A DNA stretch of 64,000 bases from an uncultured Verrucomicrobiota bacterium. GTDB lineage: Bacteria; Verrucomicrobiota; Verrucomicrobiia; Opitutales; Intestinicryptomonadaceae. Positions 9,095-18,312 of this stretch are shown one piece after another (positions within the stretch are counted from its first letter, which is position 1; each line of letters begins with the position of its first letter). The notes below the pieces were generated by a model. It ran no database searches. It was not told where the DNA came from and saw only the letters and a program-made list of their open reading frames with translations. Position numbers and translations under genes: made by a program. Location of the stretch: the NCBI GenBank assembly GCA_949293415.1, contig CASFDK010000027.1:24833-88832 (forward strand), given 5' to 3'.

Positions 9095-11539
9095 CTATTG
9101 CAGAATGCGTCCGCCCCGCGCGACAAGCATTGCGTAGTTGTTGCCCGTCGGACTGGATGCGAGGCACATAACCAATTCCGGATTTTCGGGCAGGGGGGCG
9201 TTGTCGAACAGGGGAAGTCCCGTCCGTTGCCGCCAGAGTTTCCGCCCCGATTCGAGCGATTCGAGAGCGCACGCCAACGTGTGGAGCGCGGAAGCCGACT
9301 GCATATAGCCGGTGTCCAACGAAGAGGCAAGCATTGGCGCGCCCGCAAAGAGTTTGTCTCTTGCAAAGATTGCCGCCGAATCCTGCGCGCACCCGCGCGG
9401 ACTCCAGACAATCAGACCGATTTCGTCCGCCCGCACTTTTGCCGAATCGAGCGCGGACTGCGCCGCCCGCAAAAGACCGTCGTTGTCGAGATTGGGTGAA
9501 TCGAACGCGCAGATGTCGGAAGTCGTCTCGAACGCCAGAATTTCGCCGAGAATTTTCGCGCCGCGCTTTTGCGCGCTTTCGAAATCCTCCGCGAGCAGTG
9601 CCGCCGCGCCCTCGCCGAGAACGCTCTTTGCGTACGAGGAATAGTCGAGTTTAAAATTCTCCTCTGCTTTGCCGGAATGGAGCAGCCCGAATTTTTCGTA
9701 AGCGTCCATCTGCCGCTTGTAAAGCTCGTCGGCGGCAACGGCAACGACACGCTCGGCGGCGTTTTCGCAAACGAGCCTCGCCGCAAAACCGAGAGCCGCA
9801 AGCCCCGAATTTTCGCCGCAAGTAAACGTGGTGTTCGCGCCCTTTATCTCGAGAGCCTTCGACACCCAGCCCGCCGTCGAGTTCGGCGTGATGTTCGAGA
9901 AGCATCCGATGTCTCCGCGCCGCTCGGGGTTCGAGAATACAGCCTCCATATGCGCGCTTTCGTCCGAGCCGCGGTAGGTTGCGAAGACAAGCCCAGTGGA
10001 TTCGCAGTCGTTCCTGCCGATTCGCGCGCCCGCTTGGTCGAGCGCACCCTTTGCCGCGATTGTCGCATAGGTGCTGATTCGGTTCATTCCGCCGAAATCG
10101 ATGCGCCTGTCGAATGCGCGCAGATTGGGCAGCTCAACCGTTCCCGCAAGGCGTTCCGATTCGAAACGCGAAATTTTCGCGATGCCGCAACGCCCGCTTT
10201 CGAGCGCGTCGAGATTTTCGCCCAAACCGATGCCGAGCGGCGAGACAACCGAACATCCGCAGATTGCAACGCGCGCGCCGCGTTTTGGCTCGGGCTTTTT
10301 GAAATCTTCGAAAGAGTCCTTCGCCACGACAACCGCAGCGTTGTTGCCCGCAAAGGCGTAGTTTGCCGAAAGGAAGCAGTCGTAATTTTTTTCGATTCCC
10401 GCGCCGCCGACCGCGCCGACTTCGCAGCCCTGACGCACGCCCGTATTGCGGAGCGTCGGCGGAATGAAATTGTCGTTCATCGCAAGGAGCTGGCAGGTTG
10501 CCTCTATGATTCCCGTCGCGCCCATGCAGTGACCGGTGTACGACTTCGTGGACGTAACCGGAATTTCCTCGCCCGCCAAAATTTTCGCAATGCCCTTCGA
10601 TTCCGACTTGTCGTTCGCAACCGTTCCCGAGCCGTGCGCATTTATGCAGCCGATTTTCCCGATTCCAACGCCCGCATTTTCGAGCGCGTTGCGCATGGTT
10701 CTGAACGCGCCGTCGCCGCGCGGATCGGGCTGGGTTGGGTGGTGCGCGTCGCCCGTGATTGCGTGGCCTATGATTTTGCCGTATATTTTTGCGCCGCGTT
10801 TTTTCGCAAGGGTTCTGTTTTCGACAATCCAGAACGCCGCGCCTTCGCCGAGATTCATTCCCGCGGGATTCGAGAACGGCGCGGTCTTTTCGGGCGATAC
10901 AACTTTTATCGCGCAGAACCCCGCATAGTTCACGAGCGACGCGGCGTCCGCGCCGCCAGCCAGCACGCAGTCGAAGCGTCCCGATTCCACGAGCGACTCG
11001 GCCATCCCCAACGCCGCCGTCGCGCCCGAGCATGCCGTATTGACAAGCCAACACTCGTCGCCGATTTTAAGCGAGCCGACAATCGCCTTGCAGACCGCGC
11101 TGTGCTCGTATTGCGCAAGCGTGTTCGCATCGAACTTCGCAGCGGCGTCACCGAATTCCCGCCTGTATTCAAGCTCGCCCGAATTCAGCCCGCCGTTGCA
11201 GGTTGCAAGCACCACCGCAGTACGCGCGGGGAGACCGTCGAAACCCGCATCGGCAACCGCCTTGCGCGCCGCCGAAATCGCGAGCCTTATGTAGGGATCT
11301 GTAAAGGTTTCAAACTCGCCCGCTGTCATCGTCTCTGAGAAGTCGAACGGGGGGCACTCGCCGAGCAGATGCGACGCAAAGGGAGCGGTGTCGATTTTCG
11401 CCGCCGTTTTTATTCCATCGCGCCGGGCGCGCAGCGATTCGAGAATTTCCGCGCAGCTGCAGCCTATCGGTGTTATCGCGCCGATACCCGTAATTGCCGC
11501 CGTGATTTTTTCGCCGGTTGTATTTTTTGAAAATTCCAT
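9095..11539 (-). CDS. Ketosynthase fused to chain-length-factor-like domain (KS-CLF)
   Basis: 814 residues made of two thiolase-fold ketosynthase units. Unit 1 (about 1-405) is FabF-like with a full catalytic set: C170 in NTACSGA, H302 in NAHGSGT and H337 in TGHCMGATG. Unit 2 (about 420-814) begins AICGCSVVSPLG but lacks this set. Around FTCGENSG, anchoring on the SG places E where Cys should be; the first His region reads VWSPRGCAQD and the second SLDTGYMQSAS. It therefore resembles a chain-length factor. In APE and type II polyketide systems a KS and a CLF form a heterodimer that elongates the polyene or polyketide on ACP; here they are one polypeptide. Last gene of the minus operon, 23 bases after the previous stop. 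Confidence 0.85.
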   Translation of the reverse strand: MEFSKNTTGEKITAAITGIGAITPIGCSCAEILESLRARRDGIKTAAKIDTAPFASHLLGECPPFDFSETMTAGEFETFTDPYIRLAISAARKAVADAGFDGLPARTAVVLATCNGGLNSGELEYRREFGDAAAKFDANTLAQYEHSAVCKAIVGSLKIGDECWLVNTACSGATAALGMAESLVESGRFDCVLAGGADAASLVNYAGFCAIKVVSPEKTAPFSNPAGMNLGEGAAFWIVENRTLAKKRGAKIYGKIIGHAITGDAHHPTQPDPRGDGAFRTMRNALENAGVGIGKIGCINAHGSGTVANDKSESKGIAKILAGEEIPVTSTKSYTGHCMGATGIIEATCQLLAMNDNFIPPTLRNTGVRQGCEVGAVGGAGIEKNYDCFLSANYAFAGNNAAVVVAKDSFEDFKKPEPKRGARVAICGCSVVSPLGIGLGENLDALESGRCGIAKISRFESERLAGTVELPNLRAFDRRIDFGGMNRISTYATIAAKGALDQAGARIGRNDCESTGLVFATYRGSDESAHMEAVFSNPERRGDIGCFSNITPNSTAGWVSKALEIKGANTTFTCGENSGLAALGFAARLVCENAAERVVAVAADELYKRQMDAYEKFGLLHSGKAEENFKLDYSSYAKSVLGEGAAALLAEDFESAQKRGAKILGEILAFETTSDICAFDSPNLDNDGLLRAAQSALDSAKVRADEIGLIVWSPRGCAQDSAAIFARDKLFAGAPMLASSLDTGYMQSASALHTLACALESLESGRKLWRQRTGLPLFDNAPLPENPELVMCLASSPTGNNYAMLVARGGRILQ

Positions 11540-11562
11540 AATTTTTTATTCCGCGCCGCACT

Positions 11563-12078
11563 CTAACGGCGTTTTATTTCGCCGACAAAATCCAGCCCGA
11601 GGCGATAGTTTTTGTCCGATATTTCGATTCGCGACGGAACACAGATGCCGCCGATTTTTTTGTAGTCCGAAAATTCCATGGCGTAGCCGTCGGTCGATAC
11701 CGACACCGTTTTGCCGTCCGCAACCCTTCGCACCACAACAGCTGAACCATCGAAACCGCCCAGCCCGAGCGCAACGCGCAAGTCGCGCAGAACAAAACGG
11801 CGCACAAGTCGCTCGGGCAGGATTGCGCCGCCGACACACACAAGCTCGCGCCCGTCGTCCGCCGATACCGAAACCTTCGCAAGCGTTCCCGCATCGGACT
11901 CAACCGCCATATCCACCGCATTCCCGTTGCGCGCCACGTAGACCGTCAGCGGAATCTCCGCGCCGCCGTATTCCAAAATCCCGCGCTGAATGTACGACAT
12001 CCCCGCGAAAGGCGAAGCCGCGCCGCCGAACGCGCAAACAGCCGCAAAAAGCGAAAATATCAAAAACGCGCACCTCAT
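11563..12078 (-). CDS. Small exported DUF3261-like protein of the polyene cluster
   Basis: 171 residues with a signal peptide (MRCAFLIFSLFAAVCAFGGA). The mature part is beta-rich: IQRGILEYGG, then ADDGRELVCVGG, LPERLVRRFVLRDLRVALG and a C-terminal IGGICVPSRIEISD. The order of a short strand-rich start, a P-x-x-L segment and an L-R-D-L helix recalls DUF3261 proteins found in aryl-polyene clusters, but this rests on pattern only. A LolA-like fold is the alternative. The start overlaps the LolA-like gene stop by ATGA, which supports a shared task in carrying the lipid product across the periplasm. Confidence 0.65.
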   Translation of the reverse strand: MRCAFLIFSLFAAVCAFGGAASPFAGMSYIQRGILEYGGAEIPLTVYVARNGNAVDMAVESDAGTLAKVSVSADDGRELVCVGGAILPERLVRRFVLRDLRVALGLGGFDGSAVVVRRVADGKTVSVSTDGYAMEFSDYKKIGGICVPSRIEISDKNYRLGLDFVGEIKRR

Positions 12079-12653
12079 TTTTTTTCGAAACCGAGAAAGT
12101 CAGATTCGTCGAACGCCGCCTGTGCATTTTGCGGATTTTCAGCCGCCGCTGTCGTTTTCAAAACCGTTTTGTCGCCGTTTGGCTCTTCGAATTCTATCGA
12201 CCGCGGAATGTTTCCGCGCCCGTCGAGTTCAATGCGTATCGACTTTACGAATCTTGCCGTCGCCGAACTTTTCGGAACGAGGACGACGGTTTTGCCGTTG
12301 CGCCGCACGGCGTACGATTCGGGAATTTCGCCCCTTGCAACCGCCGCGATTTCCGCCGCAATCTTGCGCACCTTTTCGGCGAAGCCCGATTCCAGTTTGC
12401 GCCACTGCCCCGAGATTTTTTCGAACCTGAATGCGCCGCGTCCGTTTACGATAAGCAGCGACTCGAACGGCGAGAACACGCGCCAACGCACGTTTCCGCT
12501 TTCGTCGGCGACGATTTCGCACTTGCCGACCACGGGTTCCGCCAGAATCGAAACGAACTTTTGCCGCTCCATTTCAATGCACACAGTTCCGCCCGCCGCG
12601 AAAATTTCGGCCGCCGCGACAAGCATCGGGATTGGAGAAAGAATTTTTTTCAT
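12075..12653 (-). CDS. LolA-like periplasmic lipid carrier
   Basis: 192 residues from ATG 12653 (MKKILSPIPMLVAAAEIFAAG signal peptide). The mature part begins with the LolA-type pattern: FVSILAEPVVGKCEIVADESGNVRW followed by RVFSPFESLLIVNG, i.e. suppression of a G-x-x-x-F-type strand and the W-x-x-x-x-P-F step. LolA-fold carriers in APE clusters are thought to move the polyene lipid to the outer membrane. ATGA overlap at both ends ties it to the KS-CLF gene upstream and the DUF3261-like gene downstream. The longer open frame upstream is a shadow of the ketosynthase gene. Confidence 0.75.
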   Translation of the reverse strand: MKKILSPIPMLVAAAEIFAAGGTVCIEMERQKFVSILAEPVVGKCEIVADESGNVRWRVFSPFESLLIVNGRGAFRFEKISGQWRKLESGFAEKVRKIAAEIAAVARGEIPESYAVRRNGKTVVLVPKSSATARFVKSIRIELDGRGNIPRSIEFEEPNGDKTVLKTTAAAENPQNAQAAFDESDFLGFEKK

Positions 12654-14767
12654 AGTTTTTTGAAAAGCGTAAACGCCCGCATCGAAGTGGATGAAATCGT
12701 GTAGAGCGCGCATATTTCCGCGCCGCCGCCGGAGCATTCGGCAAATGCCGCCGCCGAAACGCAGTAGTTCCCGCCGTACTTTTCGAAAGGCGAATCGAAC
12801 GCGTCGAGCCCCGATTTTTCGGCGATTCCCGCGAGCCGTTTGCGTTGGTAGGCATTGCACGGCGCGGGCGAAAGCCAGCGTTTCACATCGCCGAATGCAA
12901 TGTTGTGCCTTTTCAGGATTTTTTCGATTGCGTCGCATTCGGATTTGTCGGAGGCGGGGAGTCTGCGGATGTCGCAGTCGAGAATCTCGAAGAGCGGCGC
13001 GGATTCCGCCGAGCCTTCCGCGCCGACATAATACGCCGCCGCAAAATCCGAGAGATTCGAACCGTCGTTTTCGGAATACTTCGAAGTCTTCAAAAAGTCG
13101 GCGGCAAGCGAGCAGTATTCGTCGCCCGCACACACTACCGCCGCGTCCGCACCGCCCGATTTTATTTCGCGCAACGCCTGCGCAAGCGCGGCTTCGAATG
13201 ATATTTCCTTTGCCGTAACCGCGCCGTTCAGCCCGCCGAATTTTTCGCGCACGGCAATGGCGGACGGAACCGCATTGTGCACCGAATTTGTGAACGCGGT
13301 CGGCATAGGCTCTGCTTCGCGCTTTTCGAGAACGTTTTCGACAAACGCGCGGGTCTGCGAGGTCATTCCCAGCCCCGTTCCCCAACAGACGGCGGTTCTG
13401 TTTTTGCAGGCAAGGGGCTTTGCCTGCGCCAAAACGTCTTTCGCCGCCTGAAGCCCCATTTTTTGCAGATGCGCAAACTTGCGCGTTTTCAGCGGAGACT
13501 CGCCCGCGAGCAGCTCGCCGTCTGGATATATTCCGCCGTTTGAAAGCACCGCGCCGCCGTATACGAAAATCCTTTTGCCGCCGTTCCGCGGCTTAGTCTG
13601 CGGGCGTTCGCGCGAAAGCACGACCGCGCCGTTGTTGCCGCCGAACCCGAGCGATACGCTGAGCACGTTTTCCACTTCGGCATTTTTTGCCGACTCCGCT
13701 GGATGCACGCCCGTACTTTCGTCGAAGTTTTCGAAGCCCGCATTCGGCGGAATCAGCGACCGTTCCATCGCTTCCGCCGAGACGATTGCGTTGACGATTC
13801 CGCTTGCGCCGAGAGTGTGCCCGAACACGCGCTTGAGCGACGAGACGGGCGGAATTTTCCCGCCGAAGATTTTCCGCAACGCCGCGCCCTCCGCCGAATC
13901 GTTGCCTTTCGTCGCCGTTCCGTGCGCGTTGTAGTACGAAATTTTTTCCGGCGCAACGCCCGCGCAATCGAGGGCGTTTTCGAACGCCCGCGCCGCGCCC
14001 GCGCCGTCGGGCGAAGGTGCCGTTGCATGGTATGCGTCGCAAGTTCGCGCCCAGCCCGCGATGTAGGCTTTGGGCTTTGCGCCGCCCAGAAATCCGTCGG
14101 CGCAGAGAATCGCCGCGCCTGCGGCTTCGCCCAGATTTATTCCGTCGCGGTCTTTGTCGAAAGGTCTGCACTTGCCCTGCGAAAGCAGCAGCAGCGAGCC
14201 GAAGCCGTTTACCGTTATGCGCGAGAGCGCGTCGATCCCCACGACCACCGCCGCGTCGCACTGTTCCGATACTATCGCGTTGCACGCCTCCGCAAGCGCG
14301 AGCGAAGAGCTTGAGCACGCCGTCGAGAACGCCGCGCATTCGCCGCGCGCGCCGCATTTTTTAGCCGCCAGTTCCGCGAGCGTCGAACACTCGTAGCCCG
14401 CGAGCGCGGCAAGATTTTCTGTTCCGTTTTTTTTGTTTTCGGCGAGCATATTTTCGGTTTCGAAAATCCCGCCTATGCTCGTGCCCGCGTAGACGAAAAC
14501 CCTTTCGGGCGCGATTTTGGAAATGTCGAATTTCGCCAGAGCTTCGCCGAGGGCTGCGAACATCATTTCCGTACAGCGCGACCGTCCACGTTTTACGGCG
14601 ATTCCGTCCGCTACCGAAACGAATTTTCCGCCGTGCTTGGGGCTTTCGAAAAGCGAAATTTTCGCCAGAGCGTCCGCGCCCGCAAACGCCGCATCCGTCG
14701 ACGCTTCGAGCGTTGCACCCGCGCCCGAACAAAGCCCCGTCGCGGCAACTGCTACGGCGCGGTTCAT
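12650..14767 (-). CDS. Second KS-CLF fusion (FabF-like KS plus ketoacyl-synt_2 domain)
   Basis: 705 residues. The first unit (about 1-395) is a FabF-like ketosynthase with C151 in STACSSSS, H282 in NAHGTATKGND and H317 in GHTLGASG. The second unit (about 410-690) carries PTAFTNSVHNAVPSAIA and ISFEAALAQAL, typical of the N-terminal-domain-2 ketosynthase family (PF13723) called chain-length factor in APE clusters; no catalytic triad is visible in it. ATGA overlaps join it to the ACP gene upstream and the LolA-like gene downstream. Expected role: chain elongation on ACP. Fusion rather than separate subunits is unlike the APE systems I know. Confidence 0.85.
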   Translation of the reverse strand: MNRAVAVAATGLCSGAGATLEASTDAAFAGADALAKISLFESPKHGGKFVSVADGIAVKRGRSRCTEMMFAALGEALAKFDISKIAPERVFVYAGTSIGGIFETENMLAENKKNGTENLAALAGYECSTLAELAAKKCGARGECAAFSTACSSSSLALAEACNAIVSEQCDAAVVVGIDALSRITVNGFGSLLLLSQGKCRPFDKDRDGINLGEAAGAAILCADGFLGGAKPKAYIAGWARTCDAYHATAPSPDGAGAARAFENALDCAGVAPEKISYYNAHGTATKGNDSAEGAALRKIFGGKIPPVSSLKRVFGHTLGASGIVNAIVSAEAMERSLIPPNAGFENFDESTGVHPAESAKNAEVENVLSVSLGFGGNNGAVVLSRERPQTKPRNGGKRIFVYGGAVLSNGGIYPDGELLAGESPLKTRKFAHLQKMGLQAAKDVLAQAKPLACKNRTAVCWGTGLGMTSQTRAFVENVLEKREAEPMPTAFTNSVHNAVPSAIAVREKFGGLNGAVTAKEISFEAALAQALREIKSGGADAAVVCAGDEYCSLAADFLKTSKYSENDGSNLSDFAAAYYVGAEGSAESAPLFEILDCDIRRLPASDKSECDAIEKILKRHNIAFGDVKRWLSPAPCNAYQRKRLAGIAEKSGLDAFDSPFEKYGGNYCVSAAAFAECSGGGAEICALYTISSTSMRAFTLFKKL

Positions 14768-15027
14768 TTTTTATCCGCCAGAATGTAGTCGGCAAGCGCG
14801 CCGACCGACGCGAAAATCTTTTTCGTATCCGTGCTTTCGTCAATGCTTACGCCGTATTCGCGCTCGGTCATCACGACCAGTTCGAGCGCGTCCACCGAGT
14901 CCAATCCCAATCCGTCGTCGCCGAACAGGTTGGCGTCCGTTTCGATGTCTTCGGGCGAAACGCCCTTGAGATTGAGGGCGGCGAGGATTTTCCGTTTGAT
15001 GTCTGCTGCAAGCTGTTCCCTGTCCAT
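14764..15027 (-). CDS. Acyl carrier protein of the polyene cluster
   Basis: 87 residues from ATG 15027 (MDREQLAADI). The phosphopantetheine attachment serine is S44 in the DDGLGLDSVDALELV helix-start motif. Helix 1 (IKRKILAALNL), the D-A-N-L-F loop and the C-terminal helix (VGALADYILADKK) fit a complete ACP. An in-frame ATG at 15090 forms an ATGA overlap with the acyltransferase gene and would add 21 non-ACP-like residues. Neither start has a strong Shine-Dalgarno sequence; coupling favours 15090, domain length favours 15027. Confidence 0.85.
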   Translation of the reverse strand: MDREQLAADIKRKILAALNLKGVSPEDIETDANLFGDDGLGLDSVDALELVVMTEREYGVSIDESTDTKKIFASVGALADYILADKK

Positions 15028-15086
15028 TTCGATAAAAAAGTTCGGATTGGGAGAGTACCGAAACCGCGCGGGCGGGCAAGCATATT

Positions 15087-15944
15087 TCATTTCCAGAAGT
15101 CGTAAAAATTGAACCACTGGTATTTGTATTTTGTCGCGACCGACTGCAGGTTGCGCATGAATATCTGCGCGCATTCTTCGGGCGCAAGGTTCGCCGCGTC
15201 TATCGGCGGGAAGGCGGACATTCTGTATTTGAAAAGTTTTTCGCGCACGCAGACCGTCTGCACGACCGCCGCGTTTGCCGCCTTCGCGAGATGGTACGCC
15301 GCCGTCGGGGCTTTGACTTTGCCGCCGAAAAAATCTGCTTCGGAGAAACGCCCGCCCGCATACCTGTCGGCGTGCATCGCCACAATCGCGCCGCCCCTGA
15401 GAGCGGCATACGCTTCGATGTTCGCCGCCGCGCCGTAGCCGCCCGATATTTCGGGCTTGTCGACCTTCCGCATCGACTCGCCGATCGCGCGGATTTTCGG
15501 GTCTTCGTTGTCCACGCCCAAAACGAATACGCGCCTTCCGTACTTGAAAAGCTCCGCGCCCGACATCTCCCAACCGCCGACGTGCGCGGTAAGCACCACC
15601 GCGCCGCGTCCGTCCGCCAGAAGGGGCTCGAGAACTTTTCCGCACTCGTCGTCGATTTCGATTTTTTTGCTGCCGAAATAATACGCCGCCCTGTCGAGCA
15701 GGCACACTCCGAACGACATCAGCAGCTTGTATGTTTCGGGCGAGAACGCGCCGACTTCCCGACCGTCTACGCGCGAGAGAAACCGCACGCCGCCCGCGCA
15801 CGCCGCGCGCCTGAAGAACATAAAATATGCCGCCACGAAAACCAGCAGCAAATACGCGGGGAACAATCCCAGTTTCAGCAACAGCGCAAAACACTTGTTG
15901 CCGAAATATCCGCCGTAGCTTTTGCCCGTCCAGCCTCTATCCAT
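15087..15944 (-). CDS. HtrB/LpxL-like acyltransferase
   Basis: 285 residues from ATG 15944 (MDRGWTGKSYGGYFG), preceded by GGAG at suitable spacing; an ATG at 15962 is less well placed. One N-terminal membrane anchor (about 20-45) is followed by a lauroyl-acyltransferase fold with the HX4E catalytic motif at H121-E126 (TAHVGGWE). The N-terminal WTGKSYGG followed by a helix matches the lipid A acyltransferase-like members of APE clusters. It probably transfers an acyl chain, possibly the polyene itself, to a lipid headgroup at the inner membrane. It overlaps the MMPL gene by 8 bases. Confidence 0.8.
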   Translation of the reverse strand: MDRGWTGKSYGGYFGNKCFALLLKLGLFPAYLLLVFVAAYFMFFRRAACAGGVRFLSRVDGREVGAFSPETYKLLMSFGVCLLDRAAYYFGSKKIEIDDECGKVLEPLLADGRGAVVLTAHVGGWEMSGAELFKYGRRVFVLGVDNEDPKIRAIGESMRKVDKPEISGGYGAAANIEAYAALRGGAIVAMHADRYAGGRFSEADFFGGKVKAPTAAYHLAKAANAAVVQTVCVREKLFKYRMSAFPPIDAANLAPEECAQIFMRNLQSVATKYKYQWFNFYDFWK

Positions 15945-18312
15945 TTTTTTCCACTCCAGCAAGTTTTGCCGTCACTCCCGCAAGCAGGAATGTCGCAATT
16001 AAAATCGACGAAATCGACACCGCCGCCGCCGCGCCGATGCCGCGCAATACGGGATGCGACGAGAGCGCGAGCATTCCGAACGCCGCGACAGTCGTAACCG
16101 CCGACACGAGCACCGCCGCCGCCGCCCGCCCGCCGCCGCCGCGCGCCCTCGAGAAAATCGAGAACACTGCATAGTCCTGCGCGAGGCACACCGCGAAAAT
16201 CACGAATACCGCCCCGACAATGTTTATCTTCATCTCTATTGCGCCGAAAATCCCGAAAGTCCAAAGCAGCCCAGCCGCAACGGGCAGCATTACCGCCGCC
16301 GCAAAACGCAGACTGCGCGTCAAAACGAAAATGTACGCGCCCGCCGCAAGCACCGCCGCCGCCGCGAAATTCACAAGCCATTCGAAGCTCTTGTGCGCTA
16401 TGTGCGAACCGAGAAATTTTGCGTCGATGTAGTTTGCAAACGGAAATTTTTTTGCGATTTCCCCCGCGAAAGCCGCTTTGTCCGCATCCTTCGGAAGTTC
16501 GACGGAAAACGAAACCGACGCGTTTTCGCCCGAAACCGAAAGCCTCGATTCGAAGAATTTTTCGAACGCGCTTCTACCCGCGCCGTCCGCCTTTCCACCG
16601 CGGTTCCCGAAGAGCGCAAGCGAAAGCGCGTTCGCGTTTATACCGTTTTCCGCCGCGCATTTTTTCGCCGTCTCCAGCGCGTCGGCGACTGTTTTCCCCG
16701 AGAGAAATTTTTCGGCGCGTCTTTCGTTTTCCACCGCCGTTTTTTCGTCGGGTAAAATCGGCGTTATCGGGAAAACTTTCGCGCCGCACGCCGCCGAAAA
16801 CCTTTCGACTTCCGCGCAGCGTTGCTTTGCCTGAGCCGCGTTTATCCCGTCGACCACAATGAAAGTTTTCGCCAGCGCGCCGCCCCAGACTTTCCGCAAA
16901 GTTGCGTCGTCCGACTTCGAGTCCTTTGCGAGTGCGCCGAGCGACGAAATTTCGCCGTCGAACCCGACATTGCACGCAAACGGCACGGCCGCCGCACACA
17001 ATGCCGCCGCCGCGAAAGCCGATTTCCCGCCGCCGCGCGCGGCATATTTCGCGAGCCGTTCGAATGCGTTTTCCCCTTTGCTTTCGACACCCGCGCCGAC
17101 CGAAAACACGGGCATAACAAACACCGCGACCAACGCCGCAACGCATACTCCGACCGCTCCGAAAATCCCTATCTGCGCGAATCCCAAGCACCCCGACAAT
17201 CCCATTATCGCGAACGCCAAGACGGTCGTTCCCGCCGTGATTGCAATCGGCTTTGCAAGGTCTGACGCCGCTCCGGCGGCGCGTTGCGGAGCGATTTTTC
17301 CGCCGCCGTCGAGCGCGTACAAAATGTGTACCGCATAGTCCACGCTAACCCCAACCGCAACCGACGCAAAGCCGATTGCGATTGTCGAAATTTCGCCGTA
17401 CAACAGCGCGAGAACGCCGAACGCCGCCGCCGTGCCCACAAGCGAAGGCAAAAGCGCAAGCGGCGCGAGAATGCGCGCCGAGAACGCCGCAAAGCAGACG
17501 AGCGCGACAACCGCAACCGTTCCCGCGAGTGCAAGCGAGGAGTCGCGCGATGCAATCGCCGCGTTGTCCGCCGCGATTCTGTAGCCGCCCGCAACCGCGA
17601 TTTTCGCATTCGGAAATTTCGCCGCAATGTCCGCCCGCAACGCGTCCACGCGTTCCGTCAGAGCCGCGCTTTTCTTCGAGTCGGCGGGGTCGAACGAACC
17701 TTCGGCAAGCACCAAGAAGTTGCCGCCGCGCCCGATTCGCCCGCCCGACAAGTCGGCGATTGCGCTCGTATCGGCAGCGGCTTTTAGCTTTTCGAAAAAC
17801 GGCGCAAGCAGCCCGAGCGGATCGTTTTTGAGCGTCTCCACGGCGGACGCCGAACCGAACCCCGAAAGCCGTTTTTTCAATTCGAGCATGCGCTTTTCCA
17901 CCGCCGTTTTTTCGAGATTTTTTTCGAGCGTTTTTTCGTCTTCGGCGGTGAACGTTTTCGGCGCGGCTGCCGCGGCTGCGCGGAACGCGTCCGCAAGCGA
18001 AAAATCCGACCCGCCCGTTACCGACGCTATTTGCGGAATTTTCCGAAGTCCCGCTTCGAGCGCGTCGCAGACTTCTTCCGCGTTTTCCCCCGAAACGTTG
18101 AAAAAAAGCGTTTTCGACTGGCCGAACTTTTTCGCCGCCGCGATGTGCGAGCGCACAATGCGGTCGCCCGACGGCACAATGTCGTAGATGTCGGAACGGA
18201 ACTTTGCGCCCGATAGCGCGAGGAGCGAAACCGCCGCGAAGATTGCGGTCGCCGCCGCGCAAAGCCTTTTGTGCGCCGCCGTCCGGAGTACGAATTTTCC
18301 CGCGGCGTTCAT
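15937..18312 (-). CDS. MMPL/RND-superfamily lipid exporter
   Basis: 791 residues from ATG 18312 (MNAAGKFVLRTAAHKRL), which overlaps the upstream GT2 stop by ATGA. Two repeats are visible. Each has one helix, a large periplasmic domain and a helix bundle: the first bundle holds ASVAVGVSVDYAVHILYAL (about residues 310-330) and the second INIVGAVFVIFAVCLAQDYAVFSIF (about 700-725). The D-Y pairs in helix 4 of each bundle are where MMPL transporters carry their proton relay. MMPL exporters in APE clusters flip or export the polyene lipid. Very Ala-rich composition. The longer open frame upstream is non-coding in this frame. Confidence 0.85.
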   Translation of the reverse strand: MNAAGKFVLRTAAHKRLCAAATAIFAAVSLLALSGAKFRSDIYDIVPSGDRIVRSHIAAAKKFGQSKTLFFNVSGENAEEVCDALEAGLRKIPQIASVTGGSDFSLADAFRAAAAAAPKTFTAEDEKTLEKNLEKTAVEKRMLELKKRLSGFGSASAVETLKNDPLGLLAPFFEKLKAAADTSAIADLSGGRIGRGGNFLVLAEGSFDPADSKKSAALTERVDALRADIAAKFPNAKIAVAGGYRIAADNAAIASRDSSLALAGTVAVVALVCFAAFSARILAPLALLPSLVGTAAAFGVLALLYGEISTIAIGFASVAVGVSVDYAVHILYALDGGGKIAPQRAAGAASDLAKPIAITAGTTVLAFAIMGLSGCLGFAQIGIFGAVGVCVAALVAVFVMPVFSVGAGVESKGENAFERLAKYAARGGGKSAFAAAALCAAAVPFACNVGFDGEISSLGALAKDSKSDDATLRKVWGGALAKTFIVVDGINAAQAKQRCAEVERFSAACGAKVFPITPILPDEKTAVENERRAEKFLSGKTVADALETAKKCAAENGINANALSLALFGNRGGKADGAGRSAFEKFFESRLSVSGENASVSFSVELPKDADKAAFAGEIAKKFPFANYIDAKFLGSHIAHKSFEWLVNFAAAAVLAAGAYIFVLTRSLRFAAAVMLPVAAGLLWTFGIFGAIEMKINIVGAVFVIFAVCLAQDYAVFSIFSRARGGGGRAAAAVLVSAVTTVAAFGMLALSSHPVLRGIGAAAAVSISSILIATFLLAGVTAKLAGVEKNG

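Noticed and set aside
9569..11338. 589-codon plus-strand frame across the first KS-CLF gene
   Set aside because: Antisense shadow: very rich in Arg and His, no domain, and the minus frame has an intact ketosynthase.
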